A DNA stretch of 22,472 nucleotides from an uncultured Ruminiclostridium sp. (lineage in GTDB: Bacteria > Bacillota > Clostridia > Oscillospirales > Ruminococcaceae), in contig CAJUQV010000032.1 in NCBI GenBank assembly GCA_910588335.1, forward strand, positions 1-22,472, in the 5' to 3' direction. Position 1 is the first letter of the stretch; each line of letters begins with the position of its first letter. Position numbers and translations under genes: made by a program. This document shows positions 1-6,834 of this stretch, one piece after another. The notes under the pieces are model-generated. The model ran no database searches. It was not told where the DNA came from and worked only from the letters and a program-made list of their open reading frames with translations.

Positions 1-50
1 GTGATTATGCTTGCTATGATTTTTGACGCTATTTTTATGTGAACACACTC
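1..50. mobile_element. Probable end of an insertion sequence (left edge)
   Basis: Bases 37-50, read inward from the presumed element tip on the minus strand, give GAGTGTGTTCACAT followed by AAAA. The right edge of the window begins GAGCGTGTTCACGT then AAAA in inverted orientation (22427 onward). That is 12 of 14 identical bases plus the A-run. Two inverted copies exactly at the two edges are what is expected when a segment stops in the two ends of the same multicopy IS. No transposase is visible, so the family is unknown. Confidence 0.5.
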
Positions 51-194
51 TAAGACGTTTTTGTTTTAGGCTTATTTGCTATGCCCTTTTTTTGATTTTC
101 ATCATGCTGTTATGCTGTTTTTTTTCTTTTTTCTTCATTCGTTTTTTCTTTTTTCCATGTTTTACTTCCACTTCTTCCTACTGTAGAACTTACT
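51..194. other. T-rich stretch without a supportable gene
   Basis: This stretch is strongly T-rich on the plus strand. Open frames across it give Phe-rich or, on the minus strand, Lys-rich low-complexity peptides without a ribosome binding site or recognisable motif. It may be intergenic DNA or the remnant of a gene cut by the edge IS. Confidence 0.4.
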
Positions 195-791
195 TTGGGA
201 ATTTACGTAAAAGAAAGGAAAACCAAAATACAAAAAATAGCAAAATTTGAAAAAATATCCATCGAACAGTTCAAAAAAGACTGGTCGTCCTGTTATCCCG
301 AATATCAATCCAGCGAAGAAGACATAAAAACAATATACAACCGGATTCAGCTTCCTAAAAGAGCAACGACAGGCAGCGCGGGATGTGACTTCTTTTCCCC
401 TTCCGACTTAACGATATACCCCACCGGCACACAAATATTAAGTGAAAATCCGTTTAAAATACTTAAAGGCGAAATAAAAATTCTCACCGGTATTTGCTGC
501 CGTATTGAAAGTGGCTGGGTTCTTCAAATATATCCACGCAGCAGCCTCGGCTTCAAATACGGTATTCATCTTGCAAAAACGGTAGGAATAATCGACAGTG
601 ATTACTATAATTCGGATAATGAGGGGCATATTTTTGTTAAACTTGTAAACGACAGTTCAATTTGCGATATCGTAAGAATAAAAACCGGACAGGCTTTTTG
701 CCAGGGCATATTTACTCCGTATGGGGTTACATATGACGACAATACTGATAGGAAAAGAAACGGCGGTTTCGGAAGCACCGACAACATCTGA
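195..791 (+). CDS. dut: dUTP diphosphatase (trimeric dUTPase family), phage-type
   Basis: Hydrolyses dUTP to dUMP and pyrophosphate, keeping uracil out of DNA and supplying dUMP for dTMP synthesis. All five dUTPase motifs are visible in order: GSAGCDFFSP (motif 1, about residues 60-70), PRSSLG (motif 2), GIIDSDYYNSDNEGHI (motif 3), KTGQAFCQGIF (motif 4) and the C-terminal Gly-rich RNGGFGSTDN (motif 5). At about 187-198 residues it is longer than typical dUTPases of about 145, with the extra length N-terminal, as in some Firmicute phage proteins. The start is uncertain: the frame has no ATG. TTG at 195 is the only ordinary start codon. A good GAAAGGA (213-219) lies 8 nt before an ATA codon at 228, and family members commonly start near that point. 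Its stop is 13 nt before the ThyX-like gene, so the two are probably cotranscribed. Confidence 0.88.
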   Translation: MGIYVKERKTKIQKIAKFEKISIEQFKKDWSSCYPEYQSSEEDIKTIYNRIQLPKRATTGSAGCDFFSPSDLTIYPTGTQILSENPFKILKGEIKILTGICCRIESGWVLQIYPRSSLGFKYGIHLAKTVGIIDSDYYNSDNEGHIFVKLVNDSSICDIVRIKTGQAFCQGIFTPYGVTYDDNTDRKRNGGFGSTDNI

Positions 792-804
792 TAAGGAGAA
801 GAAT

Positions 805-1371
805 ATGAAGCTTGAAAATATAAGAGTTTATGACATTGAAGAGTGCTTTAAAGCAAGCAAGTACCCGATGGCGACAGATACAGATTCGGTAAACGGAGAA
901 ATTACCGACTGCATAAAAAGTCTTGCCCAAAGCCCGAAAGGGGAAGGGCACGACCAATTTCTTACGGGTATAAGAGTGGCGTTTGACCTAACCTTTTCCG
1001 TTAAAGCATGGACGGAGGCGAAAAGATATCGCTTTCTGGAGTTTGTGTCCAGTCAATCTACCATGCACCGCATAGCAAAATTTGACCTTTCAAAGCAGTA
1101 CAACAAATATGTGGACCCACGTATGATAGAGATTATGGAGGAGCTTAAGGACAGATATAACGAAACGAACGCTCCGGAGGATTATCTGAGACTACTGTAT
1201 TCCAATCCATGTGGTTTTGAGCTTACCGCAAGGCTTACAACCGATTATCGATGTTTGAAAACCATATACAGCCAGCGTAAAAATCACCGTCTGCCCGAAT
1301 GGAGGGAGTTTTGCGACGAAATAGAGAAGCTTCCGTATGCGAAAGAACTGATAATAGAGGAACAAAAGTAA
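805..1371 (+). CDS. ThyX-like (flavin-dependent thymidylate synthase-like) phage protein
   Basis: This 188-residue protein resembles ThyX-like proteins carried by Firmicute phages. The resemblance is in the N-terminal start MKLENIRVY, the central STMHR segment (about residues 98-102), and a C-terminal part with TARLTTDYRCLKTIYSQRKN followed by LPEWREFCDEIEKLPYA. ThyX enzymes make dTMP from dUMP using FAD, NADPH and methylene-tetrahydrofolate, which fits the dUTPase immediately upstream. The classical RHRxxS ThyX signature is not present, so catalytic activity is not assured. The ATG at 805 is chosen because AAGGAGAAG (793-801) precedes it; an upstream in-frame start at 721 would overlap the dUTPase widely. 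The family call is from recognition of pattern, not a search. Confidence 0.6.
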   Translation: MKLENIRVYDIEECFKASKYPMATDTDSVNGEITDCIKSLAQSPKGEGHDQFLTGIRVAFDLTFSVKAWTEAKRYRFLEFVSSQSTMHRIAKFDLSKQYNKYVDPRMIEIMEELKDRYNETNAPEDYLRLLYSNPCGFELTARLTTDYRCLKTIYSQRKNHRLPEWREFCDEIEKLPYAKELIIEEQK

Positions 1372-1450
1372 TAATTTTTGTATAAACATAAACGGTATGG
1401 TGAATAATATAACAGATTGAACATTATTGGCGGAGAATGAAAGGAATGAC

Positions 1451-1642
1451 ATGAGGGTAATAATAAGAGAACAATTAAAAATAATAGAATTTTGGTTAAA
1501 TTCAGATGAAAAATTGAACGATGATCAAATAAATGAGTATTCAAAAGATAAGTACTTTCCCATCATTTATTACTCCGGTAAAAAGGATTTTATTGACAAC
1601 ACAATTGGGTTGCTAAAAAATAATTTGCAATTATGTACTTGA
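1451..1642 (+). CDS. Small protein of unknown function (63 aa)
   Basis: I do not recognise this protein. It is acidic to neutral, predicted mostly helical, and has no signal peptide or membrane segment. The ATG at 1451 is preferred over an upstream in-frame TTG at 1427 because AAAGGA (1439-1444) sits 6 nt before it. Its stop codon overlaps the -35 box of the recombinase promoter, and a terminator-like hairpin follows at 1663-1716. Its place between nucleotide-metabolism genes and the recombinase makes it a cargo gene of the integrated element. A role in controlling excision is possible but nothing in the sequence shows it. Confidence 0.5.
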   Translation: MRVIIREQLKIIEFWLNSDEKLNDDQINEYSKDKYFPIIYYSGKKDFIDNTIGLLKNNLQLCT

Positions 1643-1667
1643 AAAATATAAAAATATATGTTACAAT
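1639..1667 (+). promoter_or_regulatory. Sigma-A type promoter of the serine recombinase gene
   Basis: TTGAAA at 1639-1644 and TACAAT at 1662-1667 are separated by exactly 17 nt, which predicts a start point near 1674. The -10 box overlaps the left arm of the dyad at 1663-1704. Transcripts from this promoter would begin inside the loop and so escape the hairpin, while the dyad could also serve as a repressor site. Confidence 0.55.
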
Positions 1668-1716
1668 GTTGCTAATGAATTAAAAATCTTATTAACAACA
1701 TTGTATTTTTGTTTTT
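1663..1716 (+). terminator. Intrinsic terminator upstream of the recombinase, overlapping its promoter
   Basis: ACAATGTTG (1663-1671) pairs perfectly with CAACATTGT (1696-1704), and ATTTTTGTTTTT follows. This would stop read-through from the dUTPase/ThyX-like/small-protein unit before the recombinase. The loop is long (24 nt). The dyad may double as an operator. Confidence 0.55.
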
Positions 1717-1730
1717 AGGGGAGAAATGAA

Positions 1731-3923
1731 ATGTTAAGAATAGCGGGATATTGTAGAATATCTGTAGACTTGGAAATGGACAGAGATAATACTTCAATTG
1801 AAAATCAAAAGTCCATTATTACTGACTTTGTTAATAAAACATTTCCGGACGCCTCTTTGGATTTTTATGTAGACCGTGACAGATCGGGATATACATTTGA
1901 ACAAAGAGAAGATTATCAAATACTCCGTAAAAAAATGCTTAATAAAGAGTACGACATTCTTATTGTAAAAGACTTTTCCCGTTTTTCCCGCAGAAACAGT
2001 AAGGGATTGGTTGAACTTGAGGATTTGCGGGATGTAGGTATGAGGATAATTTCAATCAGTGACAGTATTGATTATCCGACTTATGATGACTGGACAGCTA
2101 TACAATTTAGATTTTTAATAAATGAAATGCCCGTTACTGACACCTCCAAGAAAATAAAAGCTGTTGTAAAACGAAGACAGGAAGAAGGAAAATGGATTTG
2201 CAGTGTACCTTACGGTTATATTATAACCAACAATAAAAAAATGACATTTGAAGTTGATGAACCCTCTGCCGCAATTGTCCGAGAAGTATTTGACAAATAT
2301 ATAGACGGCTGGGGATACAAAAAGATTGCCAATTACTTAACAGACCAACATATTCCTACTCCAAGAATGTGCGAAAAAATGAGATATGAAGCTATGGGCG
2401 AAGAGTATAAAGCAAAATTTCGTCCGGAATGGAGCATTGTTACAATTCAAGGGATTTTAACCAATGATTTTTATATTGGCACGTTACGACAGCATAAATA
2501 TATGAGGAAGAAAATTAATGGTGCGGATACAAAATTAGATCAATCCGAAAATGTTGTATTTGAAAACAATCATACTCCGATAGTTGATTACAAAACATTT
2601 ACTTTGGCGCAGGAACTAATGAAACAAAGAACCAAAAGCAATTATCGCGGAATAAAGAAATATGACAATCCATACTCCGGTTTTTTAATATGCGGTGACT
2701 GTGGACATCCAATGTTTTCAATGAGCCGCGCTGATTTAGCACCGGCTTATGTTTGTGGGATGTATCAAAAAAGAGGGCTTAAAGGCTGCACTTCTCATCA
2801 CATTAAAGCTTCAATGCTTGATACTCTTTTAAAGAGATATATACAAATCGTAAAGGACAATTCAATTGGTGTATTAGATCAATTACAAAAATCAATTAAC
2901 TCTGAACAAACTTCATCGGAACTATGTGATGACAAGTCAATTATCAATGTATTAGACGCTCAAATTGAAGATGCTAAATCAGAAATAAAAATGCTTACAC
3001 ATCAACAGGCAAGGGATACTATTAAACATCCGGAGCGAATTGAGATAATTGAAGAAATGTATTCGGAGATGATTGATGAATTGCTTGTAAGAGTAGAAGG
3101 CTTAAAGAATCAAAAAAAATTAGCTATTGAAAAGCATAACTCTGCTGTTCAAATTAATAAAATGGCAACGACAGTAATTGAAGTTTTTGACAACATTTTA
3201 TCTAAACCAACTCTTGACAAACGAGATATAGCTTTTATTATTGATAAAATCATGGTGTACGAAAACCGTGTTGAAGTAATGTTGAAATCGGATATAAATT
3301 GCCTTTTGGAGAACGGACACTTAGAAGAAGGTAAACAGGCGCTTAATGCCGGATTGGAGACAACTGTAAATTTTGAGTCTGACATCAGGAGGCATATCAA
3401 ACGCCTTCAAATTGCCGAATTTAAGAAAAACAAATTGGGCAGAACTCGTGATGTCAATGTTATCTATGAGGGCGACCCTTTAGAAATTTATACAAACGTT
3501 GACGGGGAAGTAATTTTCAAAAAATACTCCCCCATCGGAGAAATATCATCCATCGCGTCACAGTACGCGGAGGTCTTGTCGAAAATGGGCGGCTGCCCTG
3601 CGGCAATCTGCGACCGGGATCACATAATAGCGGTATCGGGAATGCAGAAAAAGGAGGTGCTGGAGCGCAGAGTTTCCGGTTCCCTTGAAGACCTTATTGA
3701 ACAGCGCAAAAGCCATATTTACCGCTCTTATGAGGACAACAGGCTTATGCCCATCGAGGGTGTGAATAAATACGCTATCGTCTGCGCTCCCATTATATCT
3801 CAGGGAGACGTAAACGGCGCGGTAATGATGTTGGACGGAGACGGTGCTGAATACGCCACTCCCGAACAAACGGCGCTCGTACAGGCGGCGGCAATGTATT
3901 TTTCCAAGCAGATGGAGGAATAA
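1731..3923 (+). CDS. Large serine recombinase fused in frame to the C-terminal part of SpoVT
   Basis: Residues 1 to about 540 are a large serine site-specific recombinase. The catalytic domain has the likely nucleophile Ser11 in YCRIS and the conserved KDFSRFSRRN segment. A recombinase domain follows at about 170-280. A zinc ribbon begins with CGDC (Cys321 and Cys324) and has two more Cys about 20-30 residues later. Next come a coiled-coil stretch (about 390-480) and a short beta segment. From Tyr579 to the end (152 residues) the protein matches the C-terminal two thirds of the sporulation regulator SpoVT: the GDPLEI joint, DGEVIFKKYSPI, then a GAF-like domain with ICDRD and IAVSG. SpoVT's N-terminal AbrB-type DNA-binding half is missing. 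I infer that the element integrated inside spoVT and that the recombinase borrows the host gene's 3' end and stop codon. Base composition rises in GC at the joint. The start has GGGGAGAAATGAA before ATG 1731. Confidence 0.85.
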   Translation: MLRIAGYCRISVDLEMDRDNTSIENQKSIITDFVNKTFPDASLDFYVDRDRSGYTFEQREDYQILRKKMLNKEYDILIVKDFSRFSRRNSKGLVELEDLRDVGMRIISISDSIDYPTYDDWTAIQFRFLINEMPVTDTSKKIKAVVKRRQEEGKWICSVPYGYIITNNKKMTFEVDEPSAAIVREVFDKYIDGWGYKKIANYLTDQHIPTPRMCEKMRYEAMGEEYKAKFRPEWSIVTIQGILTNDFYIGTLRQHKYMRKKINGADTKLDQSENVVFENNHTPIVDYKTFTLAQELMKQRTKSNYRGIKKYDNPYSGFLICGDCGHPMFSMSRADLAPAYVCGMYQKRGLKGCTSHHIKASMLDTLLKRYIQIVKDNSIGVLDQLQKSINSEQTSSELCDDKSIINVLDAQIEDAKSEIKMLTHQQARDTIKHPERIEIIEEMYSEMIDELLVRVEGLKNQKKLAIEKHNSAVQINKMATTVIEVFDNILSKPTLDKRDIAFIIDKIMVYENRVEVMLKSDINCLLENGHLEEGKQALNAGLETTVNFESDIRRHIKRLQIAEFKKNKLGRTRDVNVIYEGDPLEIYTNVDGEVIFKKYSPIGEISSIASQYAEVLSKMGGCPAAICDRDHIIAVSGMQKKEVLERRVSGSLEDLIEQRKSHIYRSYEDNRLMPIEGVNKYAIVCAPIISQGDVNGAVMMLDGDGAEYATPEQTALVQAAAMYFSKQMEE
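3440..3475 (+). other. Inferred right attachment site (element/spoVT junction)
   Basis: SpoVT similarity begins at codon 579 (3465), at the EGDPLEI segment that follows the AbrB-type DNA-binding half in SpoVT proteins. To the left the codons are recombinase-like and AT-rich. The crossover dinucleotide cannot be fixed without the other end of the element or an empty site; the interval given is the range in which homology changes. The 5' part of spoVT should lie beyond the left edge of this window. Confidence 0.6.
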
Positions 3924-3999
3924 AAATATCCGGGCGTTTTATTGTGAAAAAGACTGCGATCTTGTCTTATACGGCGAGGTCGTTTTCTTTTTTTACCGC

Positions 4000-4166
4000 A
4001 TTAGGGCTTGTTTGAAAAATCGGAAACGCCGTCTTTTCGCCTCCAAACGGTCATCTTTTGCATCAAAAAGTCTTGTCAAACGACAGTTTGACTGCGTTTT
4101 TTCCTTAAAGCTAACCATTTTAGGTCAAAAATATGTCATTTCCTCTATTTTCAAACAAGCCCTAAT
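4000..4166. mobile_element. 167-bp MITE-like palindromic element
   Basis: ATTAGGGCTTGTTTGAAAA (4000-4018) is repeated perfectly in inverted orientation at 4148-4166. TA lies just outside the GGGC tips on both sides, consistent with insertion at a TA dinucleotide. The exact centre holds a second hairpin (4075-4081 with 4086-4092, GTCAAAC with loop GACA). The arms between tips and centre are also partly alignable, so the whole element is a degenerate palindrome. It has no coding capacity. It lies between the spoVT stop and the stop codon of the convergent lipase gene (5 nt away), where a transcript could fold into one long hairpin and act as a terminator for both genes. It fits a non-autonomous derivative of a TA-targeting IS. 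Confidence 0.8.
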
Positions 4167-4170
4167 ACTG

Positions 4171-5526
4171 TTAAAATCCCTTATTTTTAAGTTCCGACAC
4201 CAAATTGACATAAAATTCTCTTACGTCAAAGCCTTTAAAATCCTCTCTATTCAGATCGATCATATCCGCATGGGTTATTCCTCTTTTCCCTTCAGGGTAT
4301 ATGGGTATGAACCTTTCGCCCCACTCGGCGGAGGTGAGGGCGACAAGTCCGTCGTTGTCTCCGTCAAATTTTTTTACCATAGGATAGGAGACATTGAGAG
4401 GGAAACGCCCGCTTCGCGCTTTTGCGGCTTTTGAACCAAAGCTCTGATACATTACGCTTTCTGCGTCGGGTACTTCTTTGTTGAATTGTTCGCAGAAGCT
4501 GGTAGTGAGATTCTTTACCGCCGACATAAAATCTGGATTCTTGTCTCCAAGCTTTCGGAACGCAGCGTTGTAGGTATTCTCAACGGCCATCGCCACCTTT
4601 TCGGGCGCCTTATTCAGAAGATATTCCGCGAAAATACAGCCCTTGTGTGGTGTGTTGATTGTTGTAAGAGAGGCTGTGTATTTGTCCGCGCCAAGCTTGC
4701 TTATTGCGTAACGGGAATCGAGTCCGCCCTTTGAATGAGCTATAATATTTACTTTTTCGCAGTGTGTTTCGTTTACCGTCTTTTCTATTTTTTCAGACAG
4801 CTCTTTGGCGCTGTTTTCCACAGAGGAAGCCGACTGCTGTTCCCCGTAATAAATTACCGCTCCATTTTTGATAAGCTCCTCCGGTATTCTTCCCCAGTAA
4901 TTCAACACCTTGCTGTCCCGGAAAAATACCCCATGAACCAGAAGAATGGGGTACTTTGTTTTACATATCTGTTTTTCCTCGCGGTTTTTGTTTAAGCGGT
5001 ATTTTTTAATCTCACTTTCGCATTCCTTTGTGACTTTAAAATAAATTATAATAAGCATCACAAGGTTTGCTATCGGGAAAAGACCCAATATTATACCCAT
5101 AACGCGGTATCTTATTCCTAACTGCACTGAAGTGAGATACACCTGTATGATGCCGTTCCAGAAAATAATACCTTCTCCCAAAATGAGCGTAATACAATAA
5201 AATATAAACTGACTTAGGGGAAAAGCGTCGTTCAGCGTGTTTAAAAGGCTTGTGACCGCAATGGGAACCGACAGTATCAGCGACATAAAGAAGCACAGCA
5301 TAAGCTCGGCCCCATCCCCCATTATTCTGAGGCGCAAATCGGGGTATTTTTTTACGTTTGGGAATACGTTGTAAAACAGGAAATACAAAAGCCCCGCTAT
5401 GTACAGTGGAATTTTAAGAAAAAAGCTCATCGGCTGGATCAGAGCGGGCATATTTACAATAAAGATTATCAGTATCGTGTTTATTATGCGAATTATTATC
5501 ACAAAGGGCTTTTTTGTATCTTTCAT
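4171..5526 (-). CDS. Membrane-anchored lipase-like alpha/beta hydrolase
   Basis: The N-terminal 165 residues contain about five hydrophobic membrane segments (roughly 8-30, 35-55, 72-95, 105-125, 145-165). A basic linker and an alpha/beta hydrolase domain from about 190 to 451 follow. The hydrolase part starts with the oxyanion strand YPILLVHGVFF. It has the nucleophile elbow AHSKGG (Ser265), and candidate acid and base residues Asp390 or Asp392 (FDGDNDGLV) and His419 (GITHADM), as in triacylglycerol lipase-like families. It probably cleaves lipid esters, but the substrate is unknown. GGAG about 8 nt before ATG 5526 supports the start. It lies 72 nt downstream of the tldE-type gene across a large hairpin and may share that transcript. 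The fusion of a multi-pass membrane domain to the hydrolase is the main distinguishing trait. Confidence 0.75.
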   Translation of the reverse strand: MKDTKKPFVIIIRIINTILIIFIVNMPALIQPMSFFLKIPLYIAGLLYFLFYNVFPNVKKYPDLRLRIMGDGAELMLCFFMSLILSVPIAVTSLLNTLNDAFPLSQFIFYCITLILGEGIIFWNGIIQVYLTSVQLGIRYRVMGIILGLFPIANLVMLIIIYFKVTKECESEIKKYRLNKNREEKQICKTKYPILLVHGVFFRDSKVLNYWGRIPEELIKNGAVIYYGEQQSASSVENSAKELSEKIEKTVNETHCEKVNIIAHSKGGLDSRYAISKLGADKYTASLTTINTPHKGCIFAEYLLNKAPEKVAMAVENTYNAAFRKLGDKNPDFMSAVKNLTTSFCEQFNKEVPDAESVMYQSFGSKAAKARSGRFPLNVSYPMVKKFDGDNDGLVALTSAEWGERFIPIYPEGKRGITHADMIDLNREDFKGFDVREFYVNLVSELKNKGF

Positions 5527-5541
5527 CTTGGATTCTCCGTT

Positions 5542-5583
5542 TTTTTACAGGGGGCGTTCCCATAAGAACGTCCCCTGTAAAAA
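5542..5583. repeat. 18-bp inverted repeat (hairpin) between the tldE-type and lipase genes
   Basis: The arms 5542-5559 and 5566-5583 pair over 18 positions with one G:T wobble around loop CCATAA. On both strands the T-run is on the 5' side of the stem and the A-run on the 3' side, the reverse of a normal intrinsic terminator, so I do not call it a terminator. It could stabilise or process the mRNA between the two genes. Confidence 0.65.
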
Positions 5584-5598
5584 TACTGTCAAATAAAA

Positions 5599-6816
5599 TT
5601 ATTTTGTAACCTTCATTCTGCAAGCCATATAAGAATTACGCAGAGAAGGGAAGAAGGCCTTTTCCGCCGTTCCCAGATAATCCTTTCCCAACAGCTCGAA
5701 GTATTCTCCCGAAATTCCTATATCGGGAAGCTTTCCCACGATCTCTCCGTTTTCCACTAAGAAAGCAAGCTGAACCGGAGTGGCAAAGTGTCCCGCGGGG
5801 GTCATATCGCCGCCGCTGGCCATCATAACAAGTATTGCTTTTTCCTTTGTGATTTCCGCGGCGGAGCTTGCGGTAGGCTCGGTACAGCAGGTCAGCGCCG
5901 TAAACTGCGGAACTCCGTCGTAAGCGGCTCCCGCGGTGGCGGCTGAAGGGAGACTAAAGGTTTTTGAGTACATTTTGTTGGTGAGCACATTGGTGAGTAC
6001 CCCGTTTTTTACGAATACCTGTTTAAAATCGGGGGCAAACTCGCCTTCGTCGTCAAACACGCAGGCGGGAGGGCAGGTTAAGTGGCTTCTGTCGTCATAC
6101 ATTGTAAATTTTTCGTTGAACACTTTTTCTCCGATTTTTCCGCTCAGCAGCGAGGCGCCCGAAGCGTAGGTATTGGCGAAAAAGTGATCGATGGTGCGCC
6201 CTAAGAGCACTTCCGAAAGCATAAATACGGGGTATACGCCTTCTTCAATATCCGTATTTTTGTAAAAAGAGTCATGAAGCAGTTTACAGTCCCTTACCGC
6301 CGCGTCCTCGTCAAATTCTCCCACATATCCTTCATAGGATGCGTCAAAGAGATTGCCCGCGCCTTTATTCTGAAAGATAAGGGAAAATTCCAGCCAGCTT
6401 GAGGAGGAGAACAAATGCGCCCCTTTGCTGTTTTCATAAGTATGGCGAAGCTCGGAAAGCTTTATTTTATCGCTTACGGTAAAATTAGGACACTCTTTTG
6501 TTATTCTGTCCAGAAATTCTTGCATTTTCGGTATAAATTCCTTCTGGAGAATTATCTCATGAGCGTCATCGGCGTTAATTGTATTACCGTGAAGCTCGCA
6601 GGGGTATTCTATTCCGTAGGAAAGCGCTTTTTTTGCCGACTCGGTAAGCGCCGCTTCGTCAATTTCGCCTAAGGAACCGGCTATGCCGATTTTTCCGTCC
6701 TCGTAAACCCTGATCGTATTTTTAGTTTCCTCGGTACGGCGGTAGGAATCTATCTTTCCCGCCGTAACGTTAAGGGATATCTCGTTGGTTTTCCAGATAA
6801 GCTTTTCTTTTTCCAT
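5599..6816 (-). CDS. TldD/PmbA family protein, TldE-like subunit
   Basis: Member of the U62 (TldD/PmbA) family, 405 residues. In Escherichia coli, TldD and TldE form a heterodimeric metalloprotease that degrades unfolded peptides and matures microcins. The TldE partner lacks the metal-binding motif. No HExxxH is visible here, but the family fold is indicated by segments such as SEVLLGRTIDHFFAN, the GxxGEKVF strand and the C-terminal GDMTPAGHFATPV and VENGEIVGKLPDIGISG. It starts 18 nt after the tldD stop, with AAAGG before ATG 6816, so the two are cotranscribed and presumably assemble. The call as the non-catalytic partner is an inference from the missing motif and the pairing. Confidence 0.85.
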   Translation of the reverse strand: MEKEKLIWKTNEISLNVTAGKIDSYRRTEETKNTIRVYEDGKIGIAGSLGEIDEAALTESAKKALSYGIEYPCELHGNTINADDAHEIILQKEFIPKMQEFLDRITKECPNFTVSDKIKLSELRHTYENSKGAHLFSSSSWLEFSLIFQNKGAGNLFDASYEGYVGEFDEDAAVRDCKLLHDSFYKNTDIEEGVYPVFMLSEVLLGRTIDHFFANTYASGASLLSGKIGEKVFNEKFTMYDDRSHLTCPPACVFDDEGEFAPDFKQVFVKNGVLTNVLTNKMYSKTFSLPSAATAGAAYDGVPQFTALTCCTEPTASSAAEITKEKAILVMMASGGDMTPAGHFATPVQLAFLVENGEIVGKLPDIGISGEYFELLGKDYLGTAEKAFFPSLRNSYMACRMKVTK

Positions 6817-6834
6817 TTATATCAACCTTTCTTA

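Noticed and set aside
23..250. 75-codon Phe-rich plus-strand frame
   Set aside because: It begins inside the presumed IS end, is low-complexity from a T-rich tract, and overlaps the dUTPase start region.
721..804. Earlier start of the ThyX-like gene
   Set aside because: It would overlap the conserved dUTPase C-terminus by about 70 nt, and AAGGAGAAG points to the ATG at 805.
3440..3475. LGR in the recombinase C-terminus as a remnant of SpoVT's LGR motif
   Set aside because: Matching it would require a nine-residue deletion in SpoVT. A three-residue identity is likely chance, so homology is counted from 3465.
3844..4434. 196-codon plus-strand open frame across the spoVT end, MITE and lipase end
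   Set aside because: It overlaps three better explained features, including a palindromic mobile element, and lacks a ribosome binding site and recognisable domains.
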